DNA of 50,000 nucleotides. Origin: Symbiodinium natans. Its lineage: Eukaryota; Sar; Dinophyceae; Suessiales; Symbiodiniaceae. Both the position numbers and the translations under genes were made by a program. The stretch spans positions 297,033 to 347,032 of the forward strand of contig CAJNDS010002532.1 in the NCBI GenBank assembly GCA_905221605.1, written 5' to 3'. This document shows positions 1 to 9,851 of the stretch, in pieces. The notes below the pieces were generated by a model. It was not told where the DNA came from. It searched no databases and saw only the letters and a program-made list of their open reading frames with translations. Numbering within the stretch: position 1 is the first letter of the stretch; each line of letters starts with the position of its first letter.

Positions 1-263
1 GCGGAGCCGGCCCTCAACTGCGACTCGGCAGGCCCTTTGGGGATATTTTTATATATTTTCCCTGATTGAACTTAAGAGGACCATGCTTAGGAATATGTGT
101 TTGATTTTGTCCCTTGTTGGGTTTAAGAGGGCCAGACTTAGGAATGTTTTTTCAGAGGGTTTTAAGGGCCATCCGAGGCAACAACTCCCACCTCCCAGCC
201 AAGTGCCCGGCCTCAGGCCGGGAGTGCCAAGGGAGCCGAAGCCCACAAGCACTACGGCACATA

Positions 264-299
<36 letters not shown>

Positions 300-1130
300 T
301 TATTTATTTGTTTATTTATTTATTTACATACAATATAGTCTGCTATCGTATACCAGAACTACTATAATTTTGATTATCTTCCCTTGTTTTTAATGTATCA
401 TTTCTTATGTTGTATTGTGATATGATCGTGGAGTCGCCTGTCAATGGCTGCAGTTTCCTTTGCGACTAGCTTAGTGGCCGGGGCAGCTTGTGCCCGGTCT
501 TATGCGCTGGCTGTGGCCCCTCTGCACCTCATCCGAAACATCTGCACCTCCAGAAGCACTTTGGGCCAGTATCTCCCACATAATGGGACATTGCAGGACC
601 CTTCAGTCGCAACTCGTCCCCACAAGCTCTGCAAAGCAATGAGCCCTTGACTGTCATCATGAGCTCTCAAGAACTTACTGTTGGTTCGCAGGCGCATATG
701 TACCCTTTAATGGATTATGTAGGGCCCTCATTCGCCCACTTCCCTACTAGCCAACAGCAAGTGAGTTGAAGGTTGCAAGATCAGCGATTTCACCGACTGC
801 CCGTGTGCGCTGCCGGATGGCATGCCTCAAATCGGCGAGGCCCACGGTGTTTTGAGGGAGCATAAGGTTTCGGGTTGTGAAGGTGGAGGGGGGGTGTGTG
901 ATTAGCGCAGGAGAGTGAGAGCAAGTGTGGTAGTTCTGCAGTGTGCATGCGAATCTGATGAAGGCGTAGGGTGGAAGAAACCTTCACAGCTCACCAGTCC
1001 TTCGACACCTCAAGCCGTCCATGCGGGTGTGAAGGCTTAGCGGCAGGAGTGAACTTGTAAGGTGAAGACTGAACCCCCCCCACACACATACAGAGTCTCT
1101 TTCTGTTTGTGCTTTTGTGCCTTTGAAAAG
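1..1130. other. Region without a supported gene
   Basis: No convincing exon was found. A TA/TTTA microsatellite lies at about 268-325. Positions about 672-765 resemble the element at 49070-49178: both have a left end near CTTACTGTTGGT and a right end near CCARCAGNAAG, so this is probably an old copy of the same inverted-repeat element. The N-terminal exons of the peptidase gene at 1131 may lie here or beyond the window, but none could be recognised. Confidence 0.4.
672..765. mobile_element. Degenerate TIR element, family H
   Basis: The left end reads ACTTACTGTTGGT and the right end GCCAACAGCAAGT, which are imperfect inverted repeats of each other. The same ends flank the copy at 49070-49178. 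Internal sequence shares a stretch around AGGGCCCTC and TTCCCTNCTA with that copy. Confidence 0.4.
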
Positions 1131-2487
1131 ACTGAGATTTGGGCGGACATCGACCCGCGGAATGAGACGCAGGTCGAGCAGCTTTTTCGGAAGAGAGATG
1201 CCTGGGGGAGCAGGTGCGCTGCCTCTCCCAAGTTTCAGCTGGTCGGGGCCAACGGCAAATCCTACAACTTCTTGGAGTACGTGGGGTCCCAGTTTCTGTC
1301 CTACGACATTGACCGGTTTCGCCGTGCCATAGGGGCGCAGAAGATGAGCTTCTACGGGTACAGCTACGGCACCTATGTGGCCGGCGTCTACGCTTCCGTG
1401 TTCAGTGAGTTCACGGGGCGCGTGGTTCTGGATGGCAACATGGATCCCTCGCCTCGAAAGACGGCCCAGGCCACGGGTGATGCTTTAGCAAACGACAAGT
1501 TCATTGCGTTCTTGCTGAATACCTGCAGCAGGACACTCTTAGAAACTTGTTCTTTTTGTGAAGTTGGCCCTGAAGTTCTGTGGCGTTTCACCGTCACCTA
1601 GAGGCATCTGCAGGATCTCAAGGTTGCTGCACCCTTTTCTGTCTCTCCCATCCAACTCAGGCAAGGCCGCAGCGGACTGCCCATTGAAAAGCCCGGAAGA
1701 GGAGTATGATCAGATCGTCGCAGCAGCTCGTTTGGGGAATTTAACGGCACCTACGAAGTCTGGGACCCAGTTCCCATTGACGGTTGGCATGCTGATGGCC
1801 TACATTCAGACGGAGTCGCTGTCCAACTCCGGGCGGCTTTTTCACAGAGCTCTCGAGACACTGTCGAAGCTCTCCCCCAAGAACAGTCCCCTTGGGACGA
1901 TTCAGTCGACGGTTGCCTTCATCCTGGATGGGTTCTGCTTTGTGAAGGGTGTCAGCACTTGGTACACCTACGACATCTGTGTTGGGCCTGGACACACAGG
2001 CGAGGACGAGGAGGCTCCCTATACAGATTTCGGGGAGCCTTACATGCAACAATGTGCCGTTTGGGGTGTGGACCAGGCCGGGTACTTCAGCGTACCAGAC
2101 CTGATGCGTCAGTGGAGGTCTGCGGCCGCCCAGAATGGCGATGCGGGCCTTGCTGCAGTGGTAGGAGACATGGTTGGCTACTTCCTGTGGCCTGTGAAGG
2201 CGACGCCCAACGCACCCATGGGCAGTTCGATAGTGTATCCTTTGGTGGTGGGGAACTTGTTCGATCCGGCTACAAGCTATAGCTGGGCGCAGGACATGAA
2301 GAACGCGTTCAAAGAGGGGTCGTTGATTACATGGCAGGGCATCGGCCATACTTTTCCATCCCGTGCAAGTGACTACAACAGGGAAGCCGTCGCTGAGTGC
2401 CGAGTTCACATCACGGAATACCTGCAGAAGGGGACCTTACCCCCAAACGGTCTTACGTGCTTTCAAGACAAGCCGCCTCGGGTTTGA
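1131..2487 (+). CDS. TAP-like alpha/beta-hydrolase serine peptidase, two exons, 5' incomplete
   Basis: This is a serine hydrolase of the tripeptidyl-aminopeptidase (TAP-like) branch of the alpha/beta-hydrolase fold, enzymes that trim short peptides from N-termini and are usually secreted. Exon 1 (about 1131-1527) starts after a pyrimidine-rich tract ending AAAAG. It contains the nucleophile elbow GYSYG with Ser codon 1362-1364, followed by a typical VVLDG strand. Exon 2 (1661-2487) holds the C-terminal TAP-like domain: probable catalytic Asp in LFDPAT (2263-2265) and His in GIGHTF (2347-2349), and a TGA stop. The intron 1528-1660 is GC-AG, phase 1; joining the exons gives NTCSKAAADCPL, as the family predicts. 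The N-terminal third of the family, including the oxyanion region, is not found, so upstream exons are missing or unrecognised. The family call is firm; substrate and location are unknown. Confidence 0.85.
1528..1660 (+). other. GC-AG intron of the TAP-like gene
   Basis: Removing 1528-1660 (donor GC after CTGCA, acceptor CAACTCAG) joins two reading frames that are offset from each other and restores the Cys-rich family motif. GC donors are typical of dinoflagellate nuclear genes. No telomere repeat or inverted ends were seen in it. Confidence 0.75.
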
Positions 2488-2503
2488 CAAGCTGGTCTCA
2501 CCA

Positions 2504-5500
2504 ATGTCCCTCCAAAAAAGTCTAGCCGCTCAACGCGGGCTCCGCGTCTTTCACTCTTTCAGATGTGCGAGGGTTGTGTAGCACTACTGAGCGGCTGCGC
2601 CGTTCTTGTCCTGCTGTGCCAGAAGGGCATCCTTCACATAGCAAGTTCCTACACGGAGCCAAGGTGCGGTATGAGATTGCTCTGGAAGCCCTGAGGCCGG
2701 CACCTGTCCGTTTAGGGTTCAGGGTTTAGGGTTTAGGGTTTAGGGTTTAGGGCGTGCTAAGCTGAGTCAGGTGAGGGAGGGAATCAGGAGTGCTCCACAA
2801 TGTTCCATGCCTGCAGAGGCGCCGGCGGACAAGTGCACTGCGCTGGAGAAAGCACTCGATCAGTGCAGTTGCAAGCCCCTCAGTTCTTAGCGAAAGGAGG
2901 GATGGGCAGTCGGGAGAAGTCTCCGAAGAGATTGTTTTTGGCAGCAGCGAAGCGATTCAGGCTGGGCTGCGGCGGATCCACAACATCCTTCATCGAGGTT
3001 CGTAAGGACCTGAGGCGACAAGCTTGAGCTTGCTGGTTCCGGGTGTCGGTGGTTTCTCTGAAAGGGGTGGATGCTTTTTGAATAGGCGGCCCCTGAGTTA
3101 TTGACAGTGTGCATGCCGGGAGGGATGTTTGAGACGCCTGCCAAGGCACAGGTTCAAAGGAGACCTGCGACTTTGGCCCTGTCCCAAGTTCTGCCTGGGT
3201 TTAGGAATCAGGGTTCAAGGTTTAGGGTTTAGGGTTTAGGGTTCAGGGTTTAGGGTTTAGGGTTTAGGGTTTAGGGTCAAACTCAGACGCCAGATGTGCC
3301 AGGTACCAGCATGTCGACTTCTGTTTGAGAAGTGGTCTTGGCCCTAAAGCTGTCAGCACACAACTGGCATTGAATGGTCCAGCATGCTAAGAGCATGGGA
3401 GCCTGTGAAAGGCAGCACAGCGATGCTGACGCGTGTGCTGATGCGCGCGGTCAAGCGCATACCTCGGTCTTTGTCTCTAGCGCCACATCAGCACAGCATC
3501 CAGTTAGGTGCAAATACCCTAAACCCTGAACCCTGAACCCTCAACCCTAAACCCCAAACCCTAAACCCTAAACCCTAAACCCTAAACCCTAAACCCTAAA
3601 CCCGGGGCCGGCTGGGCTGAGGTATCACCCGAAGGAGGTTCATCTTTGGCTGCTTGGTGCAGACCGAGAACTCCAGCAAGGCTGCCCGAAGTCCAAAAAG
3701 AAGTTAGGATACTACAATACTATAGTACATCATACGGAAGAATATTATGATACTATGACACTATAATACTACAATACTATTAATCCTATAATACGATAAT
3801 ACTATAATACTACAATACTATAATGCCATAATACCATAATACTACTATAATACTATAATACCAGAATACTATAACACCATAAAGTGCTGCGGCAAGCCGA
3901 GCCTGAACAAGAAGGCCACATCGAAGCGGCGCGAAAGCTGCTGCTGCGTGGCCTGCGGTGTGTGCCCAAATCGGCCCGGTCCTGTGAGAATTTGGCTGGT
4001 GTGACGGTTTAGGGTTTAGGGTTTAGGGTCTAGGGTCTAGGGTCTAGGGTCTAGGGTTTAGGGTTTAGGGTTTAGGGTTTAGGGTATAGGGATGACCTTG
4101 TGCTCCTGGCAAGGAGGCAGTTAAGGGCTCACATGTAAAATTGAAGTCCGATACAGATGTCTTGCAGGTCAAGCTTCTCCTCGAGTTTTTGCGCTTGGAG
4201 GTGGGGGTTGCGTGGAACTCAGCGGCATTCGAGCATGTCCTGTGTGTGTCACATTCATGCAGCATTAGGTTCATGGTTCCCGGCAGGTTTCTTCGGATTG
4301 CACCCAGTATTGCCATGGTTGCTACAGCACCTTCCTCTGAACATGTGGGGACTGTTAAACAGCGCTGTGCATGAAGTTTGTCGCCTTTGTCTCGCCTAAG
4401 AAGAAGAAGAAGAAGAAGCTGCGCTCTTCGGTTGTTGTCCACAGCTTGGGGTAACCGCGCCGAAAGAATCGGGTGTGGGTGCCTTGGGCAGCTTTAGCTT
4501 GGTCGCAAGAGTTGGAGTCTTCCTCTACCATGCCCCAGAAGAGACCCTAAACCCTAATTAAACCCTACACTCTACACCCTACACCCTAAACCCTAAACCC
4601 GAAACCCTAAACGAGCCAACTATGGAAGATTGGACTCGAGTCGTCACTCCTGCCTTCTCAAAGGATGCACGGGCCTCATATGTTACCAAAAGAGCCCAAT
4701 ACCCCTTAAATAAGGAACATACCTTAAATCCTATTAAGGATCCCTAAACCCTACACCCTAAACCCTACACCCTACACCCTAAACCCTAAATCCTAAACCC
4801 TAAACCCTAAACCCTATGTAATCTAAGGTATATTCCTTAATTAAGGGGTATTGGGTCTCATTTGTTGCATGGGTGCTCGGCGGTCGAGGCAGGGCAACTG
4901 CTTGCCGCAACGCGGCTGAAGCAGGAAGAGGACGACCGGACAAGTTGGGGTGAAGCCCTAAACCCTAAACCCTAAACCCCTAAACCCCTAAACCCCTAAA
5001 CCCCTAAAGCCCTAAACCCCTAAACCCCCAAACCCCTAAACCCCTAAACCCCTAAACCCCCAAACCCCCAAACCCCTAAACCCCTAAACCCCTAAACCCC
5101 TAAACCCCTAAAACCCTAAAACCCTAAACCCTTAAACCCTAACAGGGTTCACGCCGATGCCACGCTTACCTTCGGGGTGCTTAGCGCGACACAACTGCTC
5201 TGCGCCCAGCAGGCCAAGGAGGAGGAGGAGGAAGCCGACACAAAGGATGCACAAGCCCCGGAGCGGTTTAGGGTTTCGGGGTTAATTAGAGTTTAGGGTT
5301 TAGGGTTTAGGGTTTAGGGTTTAGGGTTTAGGGTTTAGGGTTTAGGGTTTAGGGTTAGGAGTTGAGACCTAGGTTCATGGTACTTCCTAGCCAATTACAA
5401 CTGTACTTCGAACCATATGCGGGCAAGTGGCTTATAAGTGGCTTAGAAGTACAGTTATAGTTGGTTAATAAGTACGGTGCACCTCCAAGTACAGCATTGA

Positions 5501-6310
5501 TGCCCTGCAGTTGAGCAGGGGGGCTTACCGAACTTTAGGGACCCCGAAGTATGGACCCCCCAAAATTGTATAGGATTCCCTTAGAACAAGGACCCCCAAT
5601 AAGGTACCCCTAAGTTCGGAGACCCCTACACCCTAAACCCTAAACCCAAACCCGACACCCGAAATCCGAAACCTAAACCCTAAACCCTAAACCCTAAACC
5701 CTAAACCCTAAACCCTAAACCCTAAACCCCCTTTTATAACCCCGAATTTCGGAGACCCCCCCAAAACAACACCCCTGTTCACGGGCAAGGTTTGGGCGCC
5801 CTCCAAGCTGCTCTTCCGCAAGGCCATCGCCAAGCTGGAAGGACGAAGAGAGGGTTTAGGGTTTAGGGTTTAGGGTTTAGGGTTTAGGGTTCTACTTGCA
5901 TCGCTCCCTGGCGTTGGGCAGTAGAAGAGATCGACTTTCCGAGTTTTAAGTTGATGGAGGAAATGCCGCTGATACAGCGGGAAGCCTACTGGATGCGCAG
6001 ATTCTGCAACCCGACGCTTGCACCATCCGTGCTTCTTGCCGCTCCTGTTGCTTGAGGCAAGCTACCTGGCAGCGAGTGTGCAGCTGCTGCATCAGGCACA
6101 AGAAAAGTGGACAGCCTCTGGCGGATTATCAGTCGAGGCCTTAACCTACACCCTAAACCCTAAACCCTAAACCCTGAACCCTAAACCCCAAACCCCTGAA
6201 CTGGGGCTCTTCGAGCCGTTGTCCAAGGAGTGGGCAGACTCCCTGCGAGAAGCTGCTGCCAAGAGCCGTCCTGGTGTTGCCAGGTGCTCAGGAGCATTTG
6301 GGCATTACCG
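2504..6310 (+). CDS. UTP6-like HAT-repeat protein (SSU processome), many short exons split by telomere-repeat introns
   Basis: UTP6 is a nucleolar HAT-repeat protein of the U3 small-subunit processome, which makes 18S rRNA. Phase-consistent exons are about 2563-2695 (KVRYEIALEAL, then RRRR across the junction), 2819-3001 (RRIHNILHR), 3146-3198 (HRFKGDLRLW), 3412-3454 (MLTRVLMRAV), 3622-3680 (YHPKEVHLWLLGADRELQQ), 3915-3973 (HIEAARKLLLRGLRCVPKS) and 4467-4541 (NRVWVPWAALAWSQELE). Together they follow the N-terminal UTP6 signature and first HAT repeats in order. Likely further exons lie at about 4618-4684, 4864-4940, 5146-5265, 5790-5853 (SKLLFRKAIAKLEG), 5922-6060, 6061-6140 and 6200-6310; their joins are less certain. 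A first exon with ATG at 2504 is possible (16 nt, phase fits). Donors are GC, GT or possibly GA, and nearly all the introns hold TTTAGGG arrays. The exons after 4541 could in principle belong to a second gene. Confidence 0.72.
2696..2818 (+). other. GC-AG intron containing a TTTAGGG array
   Basis: Donor GCCGGCACC at 2696, acceptor GCAGAG ending at 2818, 123 bp. The array occupies 2711-2752. Splicing gives EAL-RRRR, the conserved LEALRRRR element of UTP6. Confidence 0.7.
3199..3411 (+). other. GT-AG intron that begins with the telomere unit
   Basis: The donor is the first GT of GTTTAGG at 3199; the acceptor is GTGAAAG ending at 3411. An array fills about 3199-3277. Splicing joins FCL to GSTAMLTRVL in phase 1. 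Confidence 0.7.
3455..3621 (+). other. GC-AG intron containing a CCCTAAA array
   Basis: Donor GCGCATAC at 3455, acceptor GGGCTGAG ending at 3621. The reverse-orientation array is at 3516-3603. The join AA|G makes the Lys codon in RAVKYHPKEV. Confidence 0.7.
3681..3914 (+). other. GC-AG intron with an AT-rich microsatellite
   Basis: Donor GCTGCCCG at 3681, acceptor AACAAGAAG ending at 3914. The middle (3707-3880) is an irregular repeat of ACTATAATAC-like units. The join gives LQQGHIEAARK, a classic UTP6 HAT motif. This intron has no telomere array. Confidence 0.75.
3974..4466 (+). other. GC-AG intron with TTTAGGG/TCTAGGG array
   Basis: Donor GCCCGGTCC at 3974 and acceptor CCGAAAG ending at 4466. 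The array 4007-4088 includes several TCTAGGG variants. The join gives VPKS-NRVW, consistent with the next HAT repeat. Confidence 0.6.
4543..4612 (-). repeat. CCCTAAA array with CCCTACA variants
   Basis: The array starts as GAGACCCTAAACCC directly after coding sequence, so a GA donor is possible. It runs up to the exon-like segment that begins CCAACTATGG. Confidence 0.85.
4685..4863. mobile_element. TIR element family B, with a telomere array in its centre
   Basis: Outer inverted repeats of about 37 bp: left GAGCCCAATACCCCTTAAAT, right its imperfect complement ending GGGTATTGGGTCTC. The CCCTAAA array 4743-4815 starts exactly in the core GGATCCCTA. A short TGTT duplication flanks it. Excising element plus one TGTT keeps the frame ...ARASYV-AWVLGG... 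open, so it probably sits in an intron of the UTP6-like gene. Confidence 0.7.
4957..5143 (-). repeat. Degenerate CCCCTAAA/CCCTAAA array, about 187 bp
   Basis: Mostly eight-base CCCCTAAA units, with seven-base CCCTAAA units at both ends. It begins as GCCCTAAACC after a coding-like segment (GC donor type) and ends CTAACAG before the exon at 5146. Confidence 0.9.
5146..5265 (+). CDS. Exon between two telomere arrays
   Basis: The frame starting at 5147 reads VHADATLTFGVLSATQLL and then a run of five Glu, with no stop until the following array. It is bounded by acceptor-like CTAACAG and donor-like CG|GTTTAGGG. It is probably an internal exon of the UTP6-like gene but is not itself diagnostic. Confidence 0.65.
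5266..5356 (+). repeat. TTTAGGG array starting at an exon end
   Basis: Begins CG|GTTTAGGG after the exon at 5146-5265. About ten regular units follow. Confidence 0.9.
5366..5490. mobile_element. TIR element family D
   Basis: Ends CCTAGGTTCATGGTACTT and AAGTACGGTGCACCTCCAAG are imperfect inverted repeats. Internal TATAAGTGGCTTA-like and CAGTTATAGTTGGTTAATAAG sequence is shared with copies at 29617 and 49760. Confidence 0.65.
5528..5632. mobile_element. TIR element family F
   Basis: Inverted ends ACCGAACTTTAGGG and CCCCTAAGTTCGGAGA, with internal AAGGACCCC. Related copies lie near 16776, 24226, 28455, 29195, 43624, 48418 and 48850. Confidence 0.6.
5629..5730 (-). repeat. CCCTAAA array
   Basis: Irregular first units (CCCTACACC, CCCGACACC), then about eight perfect CCCTAAA units. 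It lies in the intron before exon 5790-5853. Confidence 0.9.
5853..5889 (+). repeat. Short TTTAGGG array after an exon
   Basis: Five units, starting G|GTTTAGG after the exon encoding SKLLFRKAIAKLEG. Confidence 0.9.
6143..6196 (-). repeat. CCCTAAA array
   Basis: CCCTACA, CCCTAAA, CCCTGAA and CCCCAAA units in the UTP6-like gene. Confidence 0.85.
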
Positions 6311-6393
6311 GTTTAGGGTTTAGGGTTTAGGGTTAGGGTTTGGGGCTTTAGGGCTTTAGGGCTTTAGGGTCCTTCGCGTTTAGGGTTTAGGGT
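6311..6393 (+). repeat. TTTAGGG/CTTTAGGG array
   Basis: Starts ACCG|GTTTAGG at the end of the exon reading LFEPLSKEWADSLREAAAK. It includes GGGCTTTA variants. Confidence 0.85.
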
Positions 6394-6536
6394 CGATGAT
6401 CGGCCCACGAAAATCCTGCCCCTACTTTCGGAAAACCCCAGTTTGCTAGCTTGAATGGCAGAGACCGTGCCAGGGGCAAGGGGCCAGTCCTTCGAACGAC
6501 GAGGCTCGCAGAGGGCCTTTCGCGCGCGCATGCGAC

Positions 6537-6588
6537 TTAGGGTTTAGGGTTTAGGGTTTAGGGTTTAGGGTTTAGGGTTTAGGGTTTC
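6537..6588 (+). repeat. TTTAGGG array
   Basis: Seven units following a coding-like stretch (6385-6537). That stretch is open in two frames and may hold the last exons of the UTP6-like gene. Confidence 0.85.
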
Positions 6589-6599
6589 GGGCTGTCAGG

Positions 6600-7790
6600 T
6601 GGACGAGCCGGCCGTGACTATTTGGGAGGTTTGGTGGACTGAGGAGCCATCCAGAAGCTCGAAGATTCGCAGAAGTTGTTATTTAGCGAAGTTGATAGCA
6701 CATCTGCAGAGTAAGCAGGTATAGCTACTTTGGTATGGCCTACTGTGTCATGACTAAAAGGTGACTGGCTGAGAGGCAGCTTTTTTTTGACATGGTCTCC
6801 CGCCTTTTCGGCTGAAAGCTCCCCTGTGGCTGGTCGTGCATGCGGTCGGGCCTGATGGAAACTCTTTTGTAGATCCCATTTCGCAGGGGTGTCCGCGAGC
6901 GTGTGTTGGCTCCAGATTGCAAAGCTAGGAAACTTACGTGCATGGGACGCCATCCATCCTCACGCACCTGCGAAAAACACGTGCTGCATCTCGGGACATT
7001 ATCTCCAGACGTTTCCTACTCTCGTCTTAAGTATCAAAACATTTGTTTGCAATTTTGAACCGTGAATCTGTCCTTTGCATCAGACATCTTGTGTGTATGT
7101 GATGTGTGAGAGGTACACGCGTCCGGGCTGGGCTTGGAGTCTATAGAAGTAGCGCAGTGCCCATGTCACCAGTGCCGCAACTCGTGAGCATGTCAGCTAT
7201 CCACGTGCGAGGCCCTTTGTTGATTTTGGACGAATTCGGTAACTGGCCGATACAAGGAAAACCCTAAACCCCAATTGTAGGCATGAGTAAAGTCCTTGTG
7301 TTCTTCGCCTCAATCATAATGCTGTGCCCGCTTTTGTGGGGGGCAGGGGAGGTTGGCGGGGTGGGGGGGGGGTCTCTATTTTGGGAGGCGTGCTTTGCGT
7401 GGCGTGCCTTTGCAACCGAGTTGCCGGCCACTCCCCTCCCGGCGGTCTGCCGAGTGACATGCCGCGTGGTCCTGCATGGTCTGGCATGGTAAAGGATGCG
7501 TGGCAAAGGATGAAAGTATTGCCAGGTGAATTCTGGTGAGAGTAGCATTTAAGGTTGGACCTGCTTTGATCTGTTACCCCCTCCCCCCCCCCCTGAACAG
7601 TCGAAGTCCATGTCTGCTTGGAGTTCCAGGAGCTGAGGGCACCTGCCCCAAAAAGCTGGCGCTCGGCTCAGCGAAAGGAAGGTTCAGAAGGCTTAAGAAT
7701 CCCCCCCCCCAAAAAAAAATAAAGGCCAGAATCCCTATATTACCCTTATACGGGAGAATATCCTTTTCAAGCAAATCGTAGCTTCCGAGA
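6600..7790. other. Spacer with no supported gene
   Basis: About 1.2 kb without a telomere array apart from one tiny CCCTAAACCCC motif near 7261. It has homopolymer runs (T8 near 6780, G8 near 7363, C10 near 7580 and 7703). Open frames here are low complexity or open on both strands, and I call none of them. Confidence 0.4.
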
Positions 7791-7801
7791 CTGGAAACTT
7801 G

Positions 7802-9702
7802 TCACACCCTCGGCGCACTTTCGTGAGGTCCGACTTGGCACCAGTGATTGCTGAGTGCAGCATCGGGGCAGTCATCGGGAGAGCCGCAGAGGCACCCAGC
7901 CCCTCGCTAAACCCTAAACCCTAAACCCTAAACCCTAGACCCGAGACCCTAGACCCTGAACCCTAAACCCTAAACCTGCAGTTTGCCTCGTGCAGTGGAG
8001 ACCGTAGGAACCAATAGAAGCAAGTTTCAACAAACCTCTGCAACCATGTCCCTTGATACAGTGTCGTGCCCACATGCAAACCACCCGCAACAGCTTGTGG
8101 CATCAATGTTGGATGTTTTCGCTGTTTTGGAATGAGGTTCGCCACTCGTAGCCGCAGTCAGAAGAATCCTGGCCATGTCAGCCAGGTGCTGTGGCAGGAG
8201 TACCAGAAGGCCGGGTGAATCTTTCTTGTGGGACAAGGAGCTGGGGACAAGCCAGTAATGCCTCGTATTCGATGGTCACGGATACCCATTTGATGCGGAA
8301 GGCATTCTCAAAGCGTAAGCAGATCCTTCATTCTGCCATACAAGTGCAGAACACTTCCCCCTATCATGCCAAGGCCGATACACCCCGGAAGGAGCTCGTC
8401 AAATCGCTCCTGGTGCTGGTCCTTTCCTCGGAACCCTAAACCCTAAACCCTAAACCCGAAACCCTAAACCCAAAACCCTAAACAATACTCACAACAACCA
8501 CAGCAAGAGGCAGGGGGAAGCCCGGCCATGGATCAATAGCACCTTGAAGCAGTGAACCTGGCGTCTGCTGGTAGGGTTTAGGGTTTAGGGTTTAGGGTTT
8601 AGGGTTTAGGGTTTAGGGTTTAGGGTTTAGGGTTTAGGGTTAGGGGTTTAGGGGTTTAGGGGTTTTGGGGGTGTAGGGGTGTAGGGGTGTAGGGGTGTAG
8701 GGGTGTAGGGGTGTAGGGGTGTAGGGGTGTAGGGGTGTAGGGGTGTAGGGGTGTAGGGGTTTCGGGTCTAGGGTTTAGGGTTTAGGGTTGCTTTACCATA
8801 CGGGGGCTTAAGGGGCTTTTAAGGGGTGTTACTGAGGCCAAGTCACCTGCTGCCACTTCTCATGCCGACGCGGCCCTGAAGGTGCTAGAGGTGCACCCCT
8901 TGAACAAGGAATATACCTTAAACCATATTAAGGATCCCTAAACCCTAAACCCTAAACCCTAAACCCTAAACCCTAAACCCTGAACCCTGAACCCTGAACC
9001 CTGAACCCTGAACCCTGAACCCTAAACCCTAAACCCTGAACCCTAAACCCTAAACCCTACGTAATTTGAGGTATATTCCTTAATAAAGTGGTGTTGGGCT
9101 CTCTGGGTAGGTCAGTAGCCGCTGGCGGATCCATGATGCCGCTTCTGCGCATGACGTGCCAAATAGCCCACCCTAAACCCTAAACCCTAAACAGCCCACC
9201 CTAAACCCTAAACCCTAAACCCTAAACCCTAAACCCTAAACCCTAAACCCTAAACCCTAAACCCTAAACCCTAAACCCTAAACCCTAAACCCTAAGCTCG
9301 ATTCCGGAAGCCCTCAGTCCCCCCTGGCATTTTCAAGCTGAAGCTGGAACCTCTGACCAGACCTTCTCCCGAGCTGCATCCGTGGACGATGCCACAATCA
9401 AGGCGCCTCCCCACACGCTGAGTTGGCGAGCTGTACCCAGGAGAGCCCAATACCCCTCAATTAGGAAAAATGTACCTGATAAATACCTATAGGGATCCTG
9501 AACATGATTTATGGTATGTAAGGTATATTCCTTCTTTAAGGTGTTTGAGGTATGTTCCTTACTTAAGGGGTATTGGGCTCTTTGGGTCAATGGGGTGGCC
9601 ATGGGCAGCCTCATCTCTGTCATAGGCTGCATTCGAGACACTGCTGGAACGAGCCGCCAGGGCCTGAGACGCAGGGCACCGCAGGGCCCGTCCACAAGCA
9701 GA
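7802..9702 (+). CDS. Unidentified multi-exon gene (exon cluster)
   Basis: Exon-like islands between telomere arrays: about 7802-7908 (SDLAPVIAECSIGAVIGRAA), 8374-8432 (ADTPRKELVKSLLVLVLSSE), 8834-8900 (EAKSPAATSHADAALKVLEV), 9112-9170 (SSRWRIHDAASAHDVPN), 9302-9434 (TSDQTFSRAASVDDATIKAP) and 9588-9702 (NGVAMGSLISVIGCIRD). The last two join as WRAV-NGVAMG if the family B element between them is removed. I do not recognise the protein. Evidence is only composition, absence of stops and position between arrays; the islands may belong to more than one gene. Confidence 0.4.
7909..7975 (-). repeat. CCCTAAA array with CCCTAGA/CCCGAGA variants
   Basis: Directly follows the exon-like island 7802-7908 and contains diverged units in the middle. 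Confidence 0.85.
8434..8483 (-). repeat. CCCTAAA array after a GA donor-like junction
   Basis: Begins TCG|GAACCCTAAACCC after coding sequence. Confidence 0.85.
8573..8788 (+). repeat. TTTAGGG array with an expanded GTGTAGGG block
   Basis: About nine TTTAGGG units, then three or four TTTAGGGG-like units, then about eleven uniform GTGTAGGG units (about 8670-8760), then TTTAGGG again. The uniform variant block shows local unit expansion rather than a mixture of point changes. Confidence 0.9.
8893..9110. mobile_element. TIR element family B, with a central telomere array
   Basis: The left half (ACAAGGAATATACCTTAAAC) and right half (GGTATATTCCTTAATAAAG, then GTGTTGGGCTCTC) match family B. The array 8937-9059 again starts in the core GGATCCCTA and ends CCCTACGTAATTTGAGG, the same site as in the 4685 copy. 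Confidence 0.65.
9172..9298 (-). repeat. CCCTAAA array
   Basis: A three-unit array, a short AGCCCACC interruption, and then about 14 regular units. Confidence 0.9.
9435..9588. mobile_element. TIR element family B, without a telomere array
   Basis: Ends ACCCAGGAGAGCCCAATACC and GGTATTGGGCTCTTTGGGT are inverted repeats. The core reads GGATCCTGAACATG, with no array, and the right arm is partly duplicated. Removal leaves the flanking coding frames joined as WRAV-NGVAMG. Confidence 0.65.
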
Positions 9703-9705
9703 TGA

Positions 9706-9840
9706 GACCCTAAACCCTAAACCCTAAACCCCAAACCCTAAGCCCTAAACCCTAAACCCTAAAACCCTAAACCATAAACCCTAAAACCCTAAAAACCCTA
9801 AAACCCTAAAACCCTAAACAAACCCTTAAGCCCTAAGCCC
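9706..9840 (-). repeat. Degenerate CCCTAAA array
   Basis: Starts GA|GACCCTAAACC. Contains CCCTAAAA, CCATAAA and CCCTTAAG variants. Confidence 0.85.
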
Positions 9841-9851
9841 ATAAAACAAAG

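Noticed and set aside
1741-2409. Minus-strand open frame of 222 codons
   Set aside because: It is the antisense shadow of exon 2 of the TAP-like peptidase, whose catalytic motifs are on the plus strand.
3516-3603. A chromosome end or telomere fusion point at the arrays
   Set aside because: There are more than 70 short arrays in both orientations within genes; none is long enough or one-sided enough to be a terminal telomere or a head-to-head fusion.
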